A stretch of 64,000 nt of DNA from Sipunculus nudus. Its lineage: Eukaryota; Annelida; Sipuncula; Golfingiida; Sipunculidae. The notes below the pieces were generated by a model. That model was not told where the DNA came from, ran no database searches, and saw only the letters and a list, made by a program, of their open reading frames with translations. This document shows, one piece after another, positions 24,310 to 37,165 of the stretch; position 1 is the first letter of the stretch, and every line of letters starts with the position of its first letter. Both the position numbers and the translations under genes were made by a program. The stretch lies in contig CM049314.1 in the NCBI GenBank assembly GCA_026874595.1, positions 9,104,729 to 9,168,728 of the forward strand, in the 5' to 3' direction.

Positions 24310-26900
24310 GAGATAATAGCTGAAGTGGAAGCCGAAAGATTTATCGGGTTAGATTTCCTTAAACATTATGGCTGAACCCTACACTTTAAGTCTAATTTTT
24401 TACATTTGTTGGACACTGAGGGTTCATGCTTTAACAACAAACAAGGGCGACGTATGTTCTGCATAGCACTAAAAGAGAAGGCGACCATTCCACTGGACTG
24501 TGAGATACTTCTAGCTGGTTATGTTCTTGAACCTGGCGACCATTGTCTCCTGCCATCCTCATCCTTATTAGAGCCAGATGCAAAATTCAAGCGCGAGGAA
24601 GAAATTATGTTGGCCATTATGTTTGTCAATCCAAACAGGCACTATTTTCCTATGCGTATAGCAAACTTTAACGGCACACAAGTGCAGCTTCTTAAAGACA
24701 CCCTAGCGGATTACGGCACTCCGATTGCCCAAGTGACCGTAATATCTCAGGACCAAACTGGGACATTAACAGCTTTCCAGGACGGCACGGCATGACGGCA
24801 TGAACAGCCCTGACTTTAAATGCTTCAAGGTGTCATATGCAGGACAACGATGCTGGTCTTAAATTGACGCCACAGAAGAATCATTTGCTCAGAAAAGATT
24901 GCTTCTGTTAAGAACTGGCCTGTTCCAGTCAATGTCACAGAAGTCAACATGTTTTTGGCTATGTTCTTACTCTAGGTGTTTTGTGAAGGAGTTTGCAAAC
25001 ATTGCAAGCCCTCTACACAATTTGTTGAAATTACAAACTACATTCGTAAGGGATGAGCACTGTCTGAAGGCACTGTCAGCAGATGATTTTATTCTAGACA
25101 TAGACGCCAGTAACACTGGCATTGGTGGTGTTCTATCGAAGGTCATGGATGGTCAAAAGAAAGTCATAACTTATTTTGGAAATATTTTTGAAATCCTTGT
25201 CACAAAGTGAGAAAAATTACTGTGTGACTAGAAAAGAGCCTCAAGCTATAGTCCAGGCAGTCAAACACTTTCATCAATGCTTGTTTGGTCCCAAGTTCCT
25301 GGTAAGAACTGACTACGGTGCTCTTACATGGCACTTGAATTTTAAGGAAAAAGAAGGTCAGATAGCACGATGGTTTACACATTTAAGCTGCTATGACTTT
25401 TTCGTTGAACACAGAGCCGGGGCGAAGCTTCGGAATGCAGACGTTCTTTTAAGGCGCCCATGCGCTGTGGATCCTTGCACATACTGTGACGGGCAGGAAG
25501 GTCGAGAAGCAGTGATGGTTCAACTGGTACCCCTAAATATCGTGCAATGTCGAGAGTATCTCTGCCAGCAGTAAAATCATCTGAAGAAATCCAGAAAAAT
25601 CAGTTGGATGACCCAATTATAAAGCTTATCGTTTTATGGAAGGAGGAGAGGGATGAACAACATCCTTGGAGTGATGTGTCCCATTTCCCGTCAGAGATCA
25701 AAACTTACCTTGGCCTTTGGGAGCAGCTTGATATCATCAATGTGTCATATACAAACAGGTAACAGATCCGGTTAGGGATAATGTCTGGCTTATAAGAGTA
25801 CCTTGAGCTATCCAACATGATGTATTGGTGAAGGCTCATGACAACCCTACTGCCGGTCATCTTAGCCTAAAACCGACCCTGAACCTGGCGAATCATTACC
25901 AAAGCAGGAAAGTACCTTTGTAGTCCAGAAGATCTCTCATGATTCGGTACAACGTGGGGGCTCCAATGGAAAGAATTGCTATCTATATCTTTGGACCATT
26001 GCCTAGAATCAAGATGCGGCAATCGCTATAAATTAGTCATAGCAGACCACTTTTTGGAATGGTCAGGGGCCTAAGCTATCCCGGATATGGGGAATTGCAC
26101 CATAGTTTTAATTTTAATCAACCAGTTTATCAGTATATGGGGATTACCACTTCATATTCACTCTAACCAAGGAAGTTAGTTTAAGTCACGATTTTTCAAG
26201 AACTGTGAACAACTTGCTATCATAAAGAAAAGGACCACCAGTTATCGACCTCAGAGTGATGGTATGGATGAAAAATCAACTAAGATATCCAAGTATGTCT
26301 CCAAGTAGGGAATGGGTTGAGCACATTCAGTTACTGATGTGAGTTTGCAGAACTTCGATTCATGACAGGTCTGGCTTCTGCATACTATGGTTCTTTTTGG
26401 ATGGGAACCATGACTCCTTATTGATATGATGATTCATAGCCCCCCTGAAGTATTCGAGCCTCCAAGCTTGTCCAAATATGTCGACACTCTAAAGGATAGA
26501 TAACAATGTATTCATGAGATAGCTCGTGACAAACTTATTGCTGCGAGTGAAAGGCAGAAGCGATATTATGATCAGCGGGAGCAAACAGAAGACTATCGAA
26601 GACCATGAACGTCAGAAACTCCAAAAAGCCAGCCCTTTTCCATCCACCAAGACCCAATGAAGCCTTATCATGGTCCATATAAAAATTGGATGAAACAGGA
26701 ACGTTACATTTATCAGGATCCATTATTGGAATATGGAGCAGATGAACCAATAGGTATATACCTGCTGTAACAAGACCAACCTACACTATTGTTATAGGCT
26801 GATTCCATGTCGAATTTTTCTAGTTGTTGAGGACACTGAAGATGAAGAACCACCTGTCAAAACACGGAGTGGTCGATCATCAAGACCAGTTCAACGATAA
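24310..26900 (+). pseudogene. Gypsy pol remnant (protease end, RT connection, RNase H, integrase)
   Basis: In order: a GLDFL-type protease C-terminus (about 24,340); a linker reading frame (24,406-24,795); then, with the central RT palm and its catalytic Asp pair missing, the RT connection region (24,860-25,060). RNase H follows with its first Asp motif DASNTGIGG (about 25,105) and an ETDY-type region reading RTDYGALTWH (about 25,305). An integrase zinc-region remnant lies near 25,840 and an integrase core remnant at 26,020-26,270. A short tail with a TRSGR motif lies at about 26,860. Frameshifts and stops occur throughout, so no functional polyprotein is encoded. Confidence 0.8.
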
Positions 26901-26972
26901 TCACCATCTTTGTGAATAATCCCTGCATGCCTAAAATCTTTATGTAGAGGTTAAGCATATTATTTCGTTTAA

Positions 26973-27238
26973 CCCTTTACTGTTTACAAGCCACTAAAGA
27001 GCACTCTAAATGGGCAACTAGAATGCCATGATATGTATAGATTCTTTAAGGACAAAAATATTGCATATTATTTCTAAGTTTCAATGATTTTCAATAATCT
27101 TCAGGAAACCCTCTTTTTGGGAACTGTTGAAAATTTGATAAAGATACAAAAAAAGCTTGAAAAGATATGGCTATTAGTATAAATATAAATAGTGTCATAA
27201 TTTGTCGGAAATCTAAAATAAATGTAAACAGTAAAGGG
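26973..27238. mobile_element. piggyBac-like MITE (266 bp)
   Basis: The perfect 16 bp terminal inverted repeats CCCTTTACTGTTTACA are flanked on both sides by TTAA (26,969-26,972 and 27,239-27,242), the diagnostic piggyBac target. No coding sequence. It lies inside the decayed gypsy element just after pol. Confidence 0.8.
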
Positions 27239-27242
27239 TTAA

Positions 27243-29330
27243 TAGTTTGCCTTCAAACAAACGACTGTGTTGCTACAGCACCCCTTCCAACTTAAGTCCT
27301 TCAGCTCTTCCTTCAGCTCTTCAACTTAATAACATTCTTCTAACTTGTGGTTTCCTGTTGTTTCAGTACCTTGTCTATAGGGACAAGCCAATCCCCAGTC
27401 CTCTTTACGTGTCAAAAGTGTGGAGTCCACAAGGACCGTCACGACAAGCACCAACGGCACGATAGACAATCGCTGTGAGGAAGAGGACCTGAAAGATGTC
27501 TCAGCTCCTTCACCTCATCTCTCAGCAACCTGAAACCATGCGCCTGCATTTGCTTCAAGAACACCAGGTAAAGGTGAACAATTACTTTTGAGTTTTGCAA
27601 AGGTCCTATTAGATATTTGGAAACACATGGTTAACCAACGGAGGTGACCGTTACAAAAAGCAGCCAACGTAAAGCTTCTTATACCTCCATTCGTGGCGCG
27701 TTCAATACCTCAGCCGCTGCCACTGGCGCTAAAGTGATTGCCTCAAATCATCAAGCGGGAAAGACCCATCTAAATCTAAAAAATGTGTGTCATGATCGAT
27801 ACTTCCACAATTCGAGGGGAAACTACAGTCTTACTGATAAAACCCAGTGTTGCTTTGGGCAAGACAAGTTACTGTTTGATTTTGCAATCATCGACTTTTA
27901 ATAAAGTTACTCTCATCTGTGAAAACGCCCAAAGGTAGCCAGGAATATCTCTCCATCTCCTCCATCTCATAGTCTTACCCCGCCGGAGACTGTCATTAAC
28001 TTCGATGAATTTGGATTTATGGTCGTATCAAAGGGGAAGGAGGACAAAGACTATAGTCAGTCTGTTACAGGATTAGCGGAAGCTACTCCCATACTTACCT
28101 GTTTCAAAACCCTTAACGTTGGATAAACCAACGAAATTACCTGGAGCTGAAAGGAGTATAATGGCAAGTTAAGATATGGAGAAATCCAAGAAGCAAGAGA
28201 AACAGTTAAATTGTTGGACAGGGAGTCAGGTCTGATCATCGATGCGGAAGAGAAACTTGACGAGAAAGATTTGATATTGACAGAAGAGAATCAAAAGGGT
28301 AGTTCTGTCAATGTCAAAGATTGTACTAAGCTCAACAAACAGAAATAAACCGAGGGAGAGCAATAGATGATAGTAAAAGAATGAGGTCAGTTAGAGAGAC
28401 TCTATGAGAATAACAAGTCAACTGGGAAAGAATTCGTTCAATGTTGAGGATTTCAAGAAAGCGGGAAAGAACGAAAAAGATATTAAGACAACCCCAGCAG
28501 GAATCTTCAAGGAAGAGGACATTGGATTAAAAAAAGGGTAAAGGATGAGACAGAAATAAAAAAAAAAGAGAGACGATAGTTCCATTGATATTAAAGAGAA
28601 AAATGAAAGTAGTTATGAAACCAACAGAGAATAAAATATAAGACAGGGAGAATGACTCGGTGAGACAATTGGTATGCACGGGGTCTTCTCTGATAACAGA
28701 CAGAGGTTCTCAGCCTACCCATTCAAACTGGAAAGTGATACTTTGGGGAGCCCAGCTTCGTACCAAGCAGACCCCAGAGACAACTTCCCTAATGGGGCAC
28801 CCAGCTGGAAAAGAAAAGCTCTACCTCCTTGAAGAAAAGATATATACGTGTACGTTTATGTCTTCAAACACCACGTTTGAGTTATAGGCAGGATACCTGA
28901 TAGCCACAATTAAGGAGAAATGGAAGTACCTGCCTGGTGACAGAGTACTTACGAGGGTGACGATACAAGTCAAACCAGCTACACAGGTAGACAATTAGTG
29001 CCAAAGGACCCAGTGCAATCAAGACGGAAAACCTGAGGTGAAGGAAGAAGAAGCCGAACCAGGGCTAGAAGAAGAGGACTAATATCATACTCGGTGGACA
29101 TGAATAAGACTGTGCTAATTTCATTGTATCATATGTCTTGTAGTTATGAGCAAGTCAGGTTAAAATATAGGGATTAATTTGTCTTAGTTTGTAAACTGAT
29201 ACTTCTTGAAGGATGACATGTTGCATGTTGTTATATTGATTAATGTACTTAAACTGGTTATTCCCTTGAGTAATCTAACTTGAGATCATACGTTTAGTAA
29301 TGTAGTAATGTCGGGGACGGATCAGTTTCG
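27243..29330 (+). other. Unassigned stretch inside the gypsy element
   Basis: About 2.1 kb between the MITE and the polypurine tract. Several plus-strand frames look like broken coding sequence rich in Lys and Glu (about 27,640-28,900), but none shows a family motif I recognise. It could be displaced gag or an extra reading frame of the element, or a nested older insertion. Confidence 0.3.
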
Positions 29331-29682
29331 AAAGCAGGGGATGATGTAACGTAGGGCGGAAATTGTTGATTGCATTGCTGGCTGAGCGTCCGGCGGAAGC
29401 TTGTCCCACAGGCTTCCGTTCCACTGTCTATAAAAGAAGACGGCCACCAGCATCTGGGCAGATCGCCACGGGAGCCAAGCAGGAGAACATGGCAGACTAC
29501 GCTCGACTCGCCTGACATCAACAGACACCTAGCCCTGACTGCAGTTCAACAAGTGCAGTATACAGCACGGCTCCGGGGAGCGTTAGGTGTTACAGGTACA
29601 TTGTATTTAAGTGTGTTAAACATCTTATATTGTGAACTCCAGTGTGTAAATTGTGTTTAAAGGCAGGGCGATTTGTATTCGT

Positions 29683-30632
29683 GAAATGTGTCATTTATTA
29701 TAACTTAAATAGTTTGTTACAACTGTCTTATATTATATTGTGAATGATTTCGAGTGAACTAGTGTGATATCCAGCATGAATGGTGATTTTATATAAACTC
29801 TAACCTACCTCTACCCCTTTCGTATGTCTTAGGACCTGTGACCTCATTTAATAAGCGTGGATTTTTAAGAGAACCTAATTAATACGAGAAACTCTATAAA
29901 TAAAGGTTCATTAAGCATTTTATGAAAATTCATCATATATTTGGTAAGCATTCCGTGGGCCATTAGGGCCGTTAAAAGGGCGGACTGGACCAGGTTCAAG
30001 TCCAGTTCGATTTCGTATAGTCCGCTCTGTGTGCGGCCTACTTGATTATATTTGTTAATATTCTTGTCAGTTTTCATCAGATCCACCATGATCCCGGCAA
30101 ATTTTCACGGCCACACCAAAAAAAAAGCCTTGTGACCTCTGAGCTCATTAAATGTGCGCGGTTTCGGTCTAGCATCGAACTCTTTCGAGATAATCTATTA
30201 GTAAGTAGTTGCAGTGAGATTTGTGAAAGTCCGTCGGTGTTCTTGTAAGTTTCCACGGTGACACTACAAGTTAACTGACGATCAGTCAAATAGACGGAGT
30301 GACCGTGGGTTTACCATTAATACGTCCCGTTTAAGGGATAAAAATCGTATTTTGTGAAATACACACATGGCTCAGGGTTCACAACATATAATCAGTTTAC
30401 AGTTGATTTATTTCGATACAATTAATATGAAGCAATATGTTTGTCTTCACACCAACAATTTTTCGTTATACGATGAAAATATCAAATTTGCATGAATAAT
30501 ACACTATTACAAGTCTGACACTACGGAATGCTCGTCAGATTGATCAGTCTGAGATATCTTTGGCAAAAGATATGGTCAATCACACAGTATAAACACTTGC
30601 TCGAAGTGGCTTACCATTCTTTAGTACAGTAA
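29683..30632. other. Spacer between gypsy element and receptor gene 1
   Basis: No coding exon seen. A 27 bp stretch at 29,683-29,709 resembles 2,882-2,908 and 15,465-15,491 of the duplicated units. An AATAAA on the minus strand near 30,407 could serve as the polyadenylation signal of the receptor gene that ends at 30,633. Confidence 0.4.
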
Positions 30633-31104
30633 CTATAACGAGGGTTGTGCTTTATGGTCAAGTACTGCCCGTGGGTCACAGTAATGGTCTGCAGACACTA
30701 TGGGTGTGAGGTTATAATACTGGAGAGGATTTTTCAGCATAATCACAAAGGAGACGACTACGAACACCATGGTGTATAAATACAGGAGGAGCCTGTCGAT
30801 GACTATAGCCAGGTACTGCCATTCGTGACATTCCTAGAATGAAATAAAAATAAGGATTACCGGAAAATTTACAGTAATACATTATGATTCAAACCAAGCA
30901 CAGTTTTATCTAAAGCTTTTAATGTATCACTCTTTGAAGCATAAATTGCCTGATAGGCAATTTTACGTGCAACAATTTAAACTTCTATGACATGCAAGAG
31001 GATTACACGCACATACACACACACATATATAGCGTAGGAAAAGATAAATAGTGACGCCCTTCAGATAGACTAACTTGTTTAGACTGACACGGCTATACCA
31101 CTTA

Positions 31105-31155
<51 letters not shown>

Positions 31156-34100
31156 GCACATTACGCATAACATGTTAATGTAAATAATATAGGTTTGCAA
31201 ACACTGAATATGCAAGTTCATGTTGAGGTGGTTGTTTTGGGGTGTTCAACTGTCGGAACCTCATTTTATGGAATTAGGGATACACATAAAAATGCTGCAT
31301 ATAAAACATTTCACGTAATTATCAATAAAATGTCTTATTTCTTCTTATATTTAAGTTTACATCGGTAATGAATTAGAATAAAAGATTTTTTCCTTATATC
31401 TTTCGATATGCCCATTTATCTTTGCATAAATAATTTGCAATCTGCAAAAAAATTAACGTTAAAAAATACACATAAAAATGCTGCATATAATACATTTCAC
31501 GTAATTATCGATAAATTGTCTTATTTCTTCTTATATTTAAATTTACTTCGGCAATGAATTAGTATAAAAGATTTTTTCCTTATATTTTTCCGTTCGATAT
31601 GCCCATTTATCTTTGCATAAATGATTAGCAATCTGCCAACAAATGTACTTTAAAAATATATACAAACCCTTTTATGGGCATCCGCTTCTCGTAACTTCTT
31701 TGCGATATATCTAACACCATCAACTGCCTGAGTGAAGGCCGGTCTCTGATGTAACACCATGAGCAGATTTTCGGCAGTCACTCCGGCCTCGTCTGTACAC
31801 TCTTCAGTTATTGTAGGTATTTTGCGGTAGTGCTTTCGCGCGCGCTCTTTACCGTAAATATTCTCAAAAGTAATATCTACGCTTGGTCTTGGCCCAAGGC
31901 GTTTTATAGGTCTGCGTTCCCCAGGGGCTGTAGAAGTACTTACTAAAGGGGCGCCACACCGGCACTTTAACTCAGTTTCACCTTTTTGACTCAGCTTTAC
32001 ATTTCTATCTTCCTTTGGTTTTCGCATCCTCATTAACTTTGGTAAATATTCTAAAAACACAGTTTTTGCCCAGTCTGGGAAAGTATGAGTCAGCGGGGTT
32101 CGAAAATGAATGTTCAACACTATCACCGTCGTTATCACTGAAAACGTGACAAGAATCAAAGAGAACAGCAAATACTTTCCAAGTAGGGGTATGACGACTG
32201 CAGTAGGCGGGATTTTCTCTGACAGCATGACGAAAAATACATTCAAAGAAAGCAAAACAGAAATGCACATGCTGATTTTCTTCAGACTCTGTGATGGTAG
32301 ATAAAAAGTAAGACCTGCTAATCCTGTTATAGATATGACAGGTATAATGATGTTGATGATATAAAACAAGGCTTTCCTTCTGATAGTTATTGTGAATGTG
32401 ATTTTCGGGTGGTCATCCTCCTCTCTTGGTAGTCTTCTGTTTGTTTTAACAGCCGTGGCGTTTAATATATCCCACTCTGCACTAGGGTAAAAATCCCGGA
32501 ACTCCCAGGCGCAGTCAATCGTTTTTTCATCCTCAATGTTTAGAGTACCTTGAAGGAAATGTTTCAAGTCCACCTAAAAGAAAACAGTGTTATCAGTGTT
32601 ATCAGCAGACAAGGCAGTAATAATTATATAAATATGTTAGACTTTGCTTATTAATCTCCCAGTCAAAAATATCACCAAATTAAAATGAGAAAATTTTTTT
32701 TCCCGTTATGCAGTACGATGAAGAGGGTCTACGATCAATTTAATAACTACCAAAGCTATGGTGGTTACAGGAACGCATATATTTTATAAATAAATATGTG
32801 ACTGTCGTGCGTTTATCTTAGCCTGGGCCTTTATATCTCTAGGTAGAATTCTATTGAAAAAAAAACCAGGAATTGATATTGGTTTATATGATAAAGACAA
32901 TGGCGCGTTACCGCGAGATATGTTATTAAGAATAAAATATATTAGAGATTTACTTAAGTCCATACGTTTCCTTTTACTCGCAAGCGTTCGATGATCAAAG
33001 CAACCATTCTCAACATAAAGGTCAATGCAAATTATGGCATATATAAAGAGGAAACTTCAGCGTTTTATGGAAAACGTTTTATGCAAATGTGCATTTATTA
33101 CCCAATACTGATGAGACCTAACTAACTCTACAGCGATACGTGAAGAGTTGTTTCTCAACTCGATAGCTTAATACCCATTGATTTAAAACAATTTACCTGT
33201 TTTCAGTATTGAAACTAATTAAACTACCTGGCCGCAGCTGACACCTTAAATTTAAGTTAGTAAACTGGATACGGCACAAGCTTTCTGAAATTGGCATGCG
33301 ATCCGCTCTTCTTACCACTCTGACTCTATACTGTTTATTGGAAATATATCCAAATTTGTTTTGCAAAAAAAAAATTGAATAATTGATTCAAATCTACGAT
33401 GGCTCATATAGGACATGCACAAAATTATTTTTATCTCGTTCCCACGCGTTAATATCTCGTGGCCACGCGTTAATATCTCGTGGCCACGCGATAATTATCT
33501 CGTTCGCACGCGTTAGTATCTCGTGGCCACGCGATATTTATCTCGTTCCCAAGCGTGCTGAGCCCCCCCCCCCCAAAAAAAAATAAAATATGGGGGGGGG
33601 GGTTATTGTAGAAAGAAAAATGTGAAGGGGAAGAATGAGCAAATTTCTCATAAAAGGTCTCCTTAACCCCTCCCTCCAGTCATAATGAAGTGGCATGGCT
33701 GAGACCTTTTGTTGTAAGCTTCTCCCTTGAGACATAACACAAACCGACATGTGGTTTTCCCTGTTCGGTATACCCGAAATTAAATAACCCCCAACCCTAG
33801 TTATAAAAAATAAGATTTTCTGGGAAGGTAAAATACAAACAAGTGTTTCAGTTTAATTCATGTTTGGTACACAAGGGTTTATATCACCCCTATCCTAAAA
33901 CAAACTCAATACAGTTTTCCATAAACAAATAAAAATGGGCTAGTTGAACCAACGCAATGAAATTGTGAACCAACGCAATGAAAACTGCTGAAATTTACCT
34001 CAAAGCATTCGGCGCAAACACACATACAACGAAATACATACAAACAATTTAAGCTGCATCGACGAACGATATAAAACAGTGTTGTGCATGTCGTATACGA

Positions 34101-37100
34101 GCCACCGTACAAATCAGGGGCGGATCGATAGTATATTTTATGGAACCGGATGCCGATCTAAGAGCTGGGGGTATGCGCCAGGTTTATGCAACCCAGTTGA
34201 TAATGTGGGGGATGCAAAATTAAAAGTTAACAAAGAATAAAGAAAAACAAACACAAAGGCGCGAAACTGCAGTAGTAAATATGATTGGTCACTTATCGGT
34301 ATAATTTGAACCTGATTGGTCAGTGCGCACGTGCTTACCTGTTCTGCTGGGTATGACCAGGATCCCAGCTGAATGTCACATATTTGCTGATCAAACGGAT
34401 AATTCTCAACGTTCATGTCACACAAGGTACGAAATGTGACTGGAGGTTCCCACTGAATTCTGCCGCTGCTATGTAAAGTGGCTTTCGTCATAATTTCCAC
34501 TTCGTAGTTCGCATCAGCGCTGAAAGGCATTTCTTGGATTATATTCATGTAGCTAAGCATGTGACGTACGTGTTCCAATCCTTAAAGTCAGCTTCTTTAG
34601 TTATTAAAAATGGTCAATCATTCATATAAATGTAAAGGCTCAGAATTATTTGGAATTATTTGTTTCTGCTACAGAGGGGTACTATACGGATTTGGGTCTA
34701 CTACATGGGTGCAGTAATGTTGCATTCAATATAAAAGAACGACAGCAAGATGTACAGATTATTAAAAGACATTTTAGAATGCACGACAGAATCAGAGAAA
34801 TTAGATATGGTTTAAATTAGAAATGGTTTGGTAAATGTAGAACTTTGGGATAATCTTAAATTGGTCAGGGGGTACATCACATTGTAAAAGATACCAACCC
34901 CGGTTATAAACAACATGAATTAACATGAGTTTCATATGAGTTAACAGACGAAAGTACCCTAACGGAGTACACAATACATTAGCTGTACTAAACCTTCCAC
35001 TAGTTTCCTGCATTATGATTTACCAAGCAGAGAATGACAAAAAAAAACACTACATGTAGAATATTTCATTATCATTATCATTTTATTCCTTCAGGGATTT
35101 TAGAGAGCATAATTTTCAGTACATATTCTAATTATTTCTGAAGGCTCTAAGGCATGAAACGGTAACCTTTTGTTCACTTATAAGGCCTACTTTGTAGACA
35201 AACCGCAGAGGAATGAAATTGTCGCTCTACCTGAATATACTGCTGTAAAAGACCTTACACTTACTTGTTATACACTGCAATATCTGGAAGCCAGATCTCT
35301 TCTGCTGGTACTTCTAATACCTTTATATCTCCATAATCTGCCGGATTCCACTGTAACCCATAATCGTACCATTCCTGCAGTAGATGCATTCCGATTTATG
35401 TTAATACTTTTGTGTGTAAATCCAACACCAAAACCTAATTTCCTTAACTGCATAACACGTTGATTAATTTGCCTTGTTTCCGAAACCGATTTACCCGGCT
35501 TCTATACCTAACTATGTGAAAAGGCTAACATACCCGCGTATAAACATGCATTTAACTGTCTGAGTAGTCTGCTTAAAAAGAGACAAGGCAGATGCCATTT
35601 CAGCCTTTTGTTGCATATTTTTCCTCTCTCCTACTAGTGTTAGATGCCCGACGCTTACACTGACAGCTGAATGGCGGACCGCAGGGTCTATATTCATAAT
35701 TATTCATGATTGATTATCACTCAGGAACATGCTGTAAGGGTTATGTAAAGGCCATACACCGGTCATGCGCTGGATGTAAATAGTTTTTCATTCGCTCTTT
35801 TACATACATTTTTTTATCATTATTTTACGATTTTTTGGTGGAGTTTACCGCCTCCATTTTGAATGCTTGCTTAATAAAGTAATATGTATATCTGTAGGGT
35901 TAATTTCAGGTTTCAGGCTTAACGAGGGCTTACACGCAATAACACGGGCGGATCCAGAATTTGGGAAAATGAGGGGTCCAACCCAGGAAGACTAATGAAA
36001 CAACCTAAAAAAAGGTCCACAAGTCCATAAAAGGGAGGGCCATTCCTCAAAAATTTGGTTGAAAGTCTTAAAAAGGATGCGGTGGATACAAGGGGGATGA
36101 GGGAGGGGTCAGCGTCAGCCAGGCTTTGTAAACCACTCCTGCTGGTGCTTGGTGTGTATTTTCCCCATTGCTGGATCAAAACACCGAGGAATCCCCGAAA
36201 AGCGCACTCGTTTTTGAGTGCAACACGATGGGATGGTCAGAGTGGCCACTTTGAAGCCTGGGTGGGCAATTCGGCTGAGATATGAACTCACGGGCTCAGC
36301 TCTGTGTTCTACCCCTAGACCAGAGAAGCCGGTTCAATGTTTATTTACAACCATTATGTGAATACACGTCAGCTATGTCAAGTTCACCATCGTAATACTT
36401 ACATGACGTAACCAGACGCTTGTCGTCACGATCTGATGTTTAAGATCCTGTAAAGATGCAGATTTGAATTTATTCGAATGACAAATTTAACATCTCATAT
36501 ATTGTGCTTGCATAAGGGATTATTAGGGTTGCAGGTCAATTACAAACCTTGAACATATTGGTTATTTTTATACAAAGAACCAAACAAAGTAAAATGTGTT
36601 TATTTCACCACTTTTACTATAAACTTATAAGTAGATTACCTTTTATGTTATTATTTGAATTATTTTTTAAGACTCATTTGTAAGCGATTTTATAGGTCAG
36701 CCCCTAGTTGGGCCCCGCAACGCCCTGCCTTTATCAGGCCCTGTGACAATTTTATAACTTTGGCACAGAAAGGCTCAAACCCAAGTTGCTGTTGTACATG
36801 TCAAAAAGAACATTGGAAATCCATCGATACGGGAATGAGCGGAAACTGTATTTAAAACTAAATGCGATAAACGACATTTGGCGTTTTTACCTTGATTCCA
36901 GTGTTAAAACATAACATCAAAACGTCTTCTAAATATGTATAAAATGGAAAACAAACTAATCTTATGTATATCACAGTAAAATGGTACAGGTTCCATGTGT
37001 TTTACTATTTACCAATTTTGATTAGTCAGTACCAGACAGATATATGAGGAACTGAGATGAGTATTTTAGCACTCTGCCAGGCATTTATTTGCAACGCAAT

Positions 37101-37102
37101 TC

Positions 37103-37165
<63 letters not shown>

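Larger units (their letters stand above)
23744..29680 (+). mobile_element. Degenerate Ty3/gypsy LTR retrotransposon
   Basis: Two related terminal repeats, both starting TGATGTAACG (23,744-24,030 and 29,342-29,680), bracket decayed pol sequence. A purine-rich stretch (AAAGCAGGGG) sits directly before the right LTR, as expected of a polypurine tract. The right LTR has a TATAAAAG box near 29,430 that the left LTR lacks because of a deletion. Gag is not recognised. The 2.4 kb between the end of pol and the right LTR carries a MITE and stretches with weak coding character that I could not assign. Target-site duplications were not found. Confidence 0.7.

Noticed and set aside
24899-25574. Intact retrotransposon reverse transcriptase
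   Set aside because: The RT palm with its catalytic Asp pair is missing and the reading frame shifts several times.
36250-36337. Functional tRNA gene
   Set aside because: A and B boxes are present, but no cloverleaf with a plausible acceptor stem could be drawn; a SINE head fits better.
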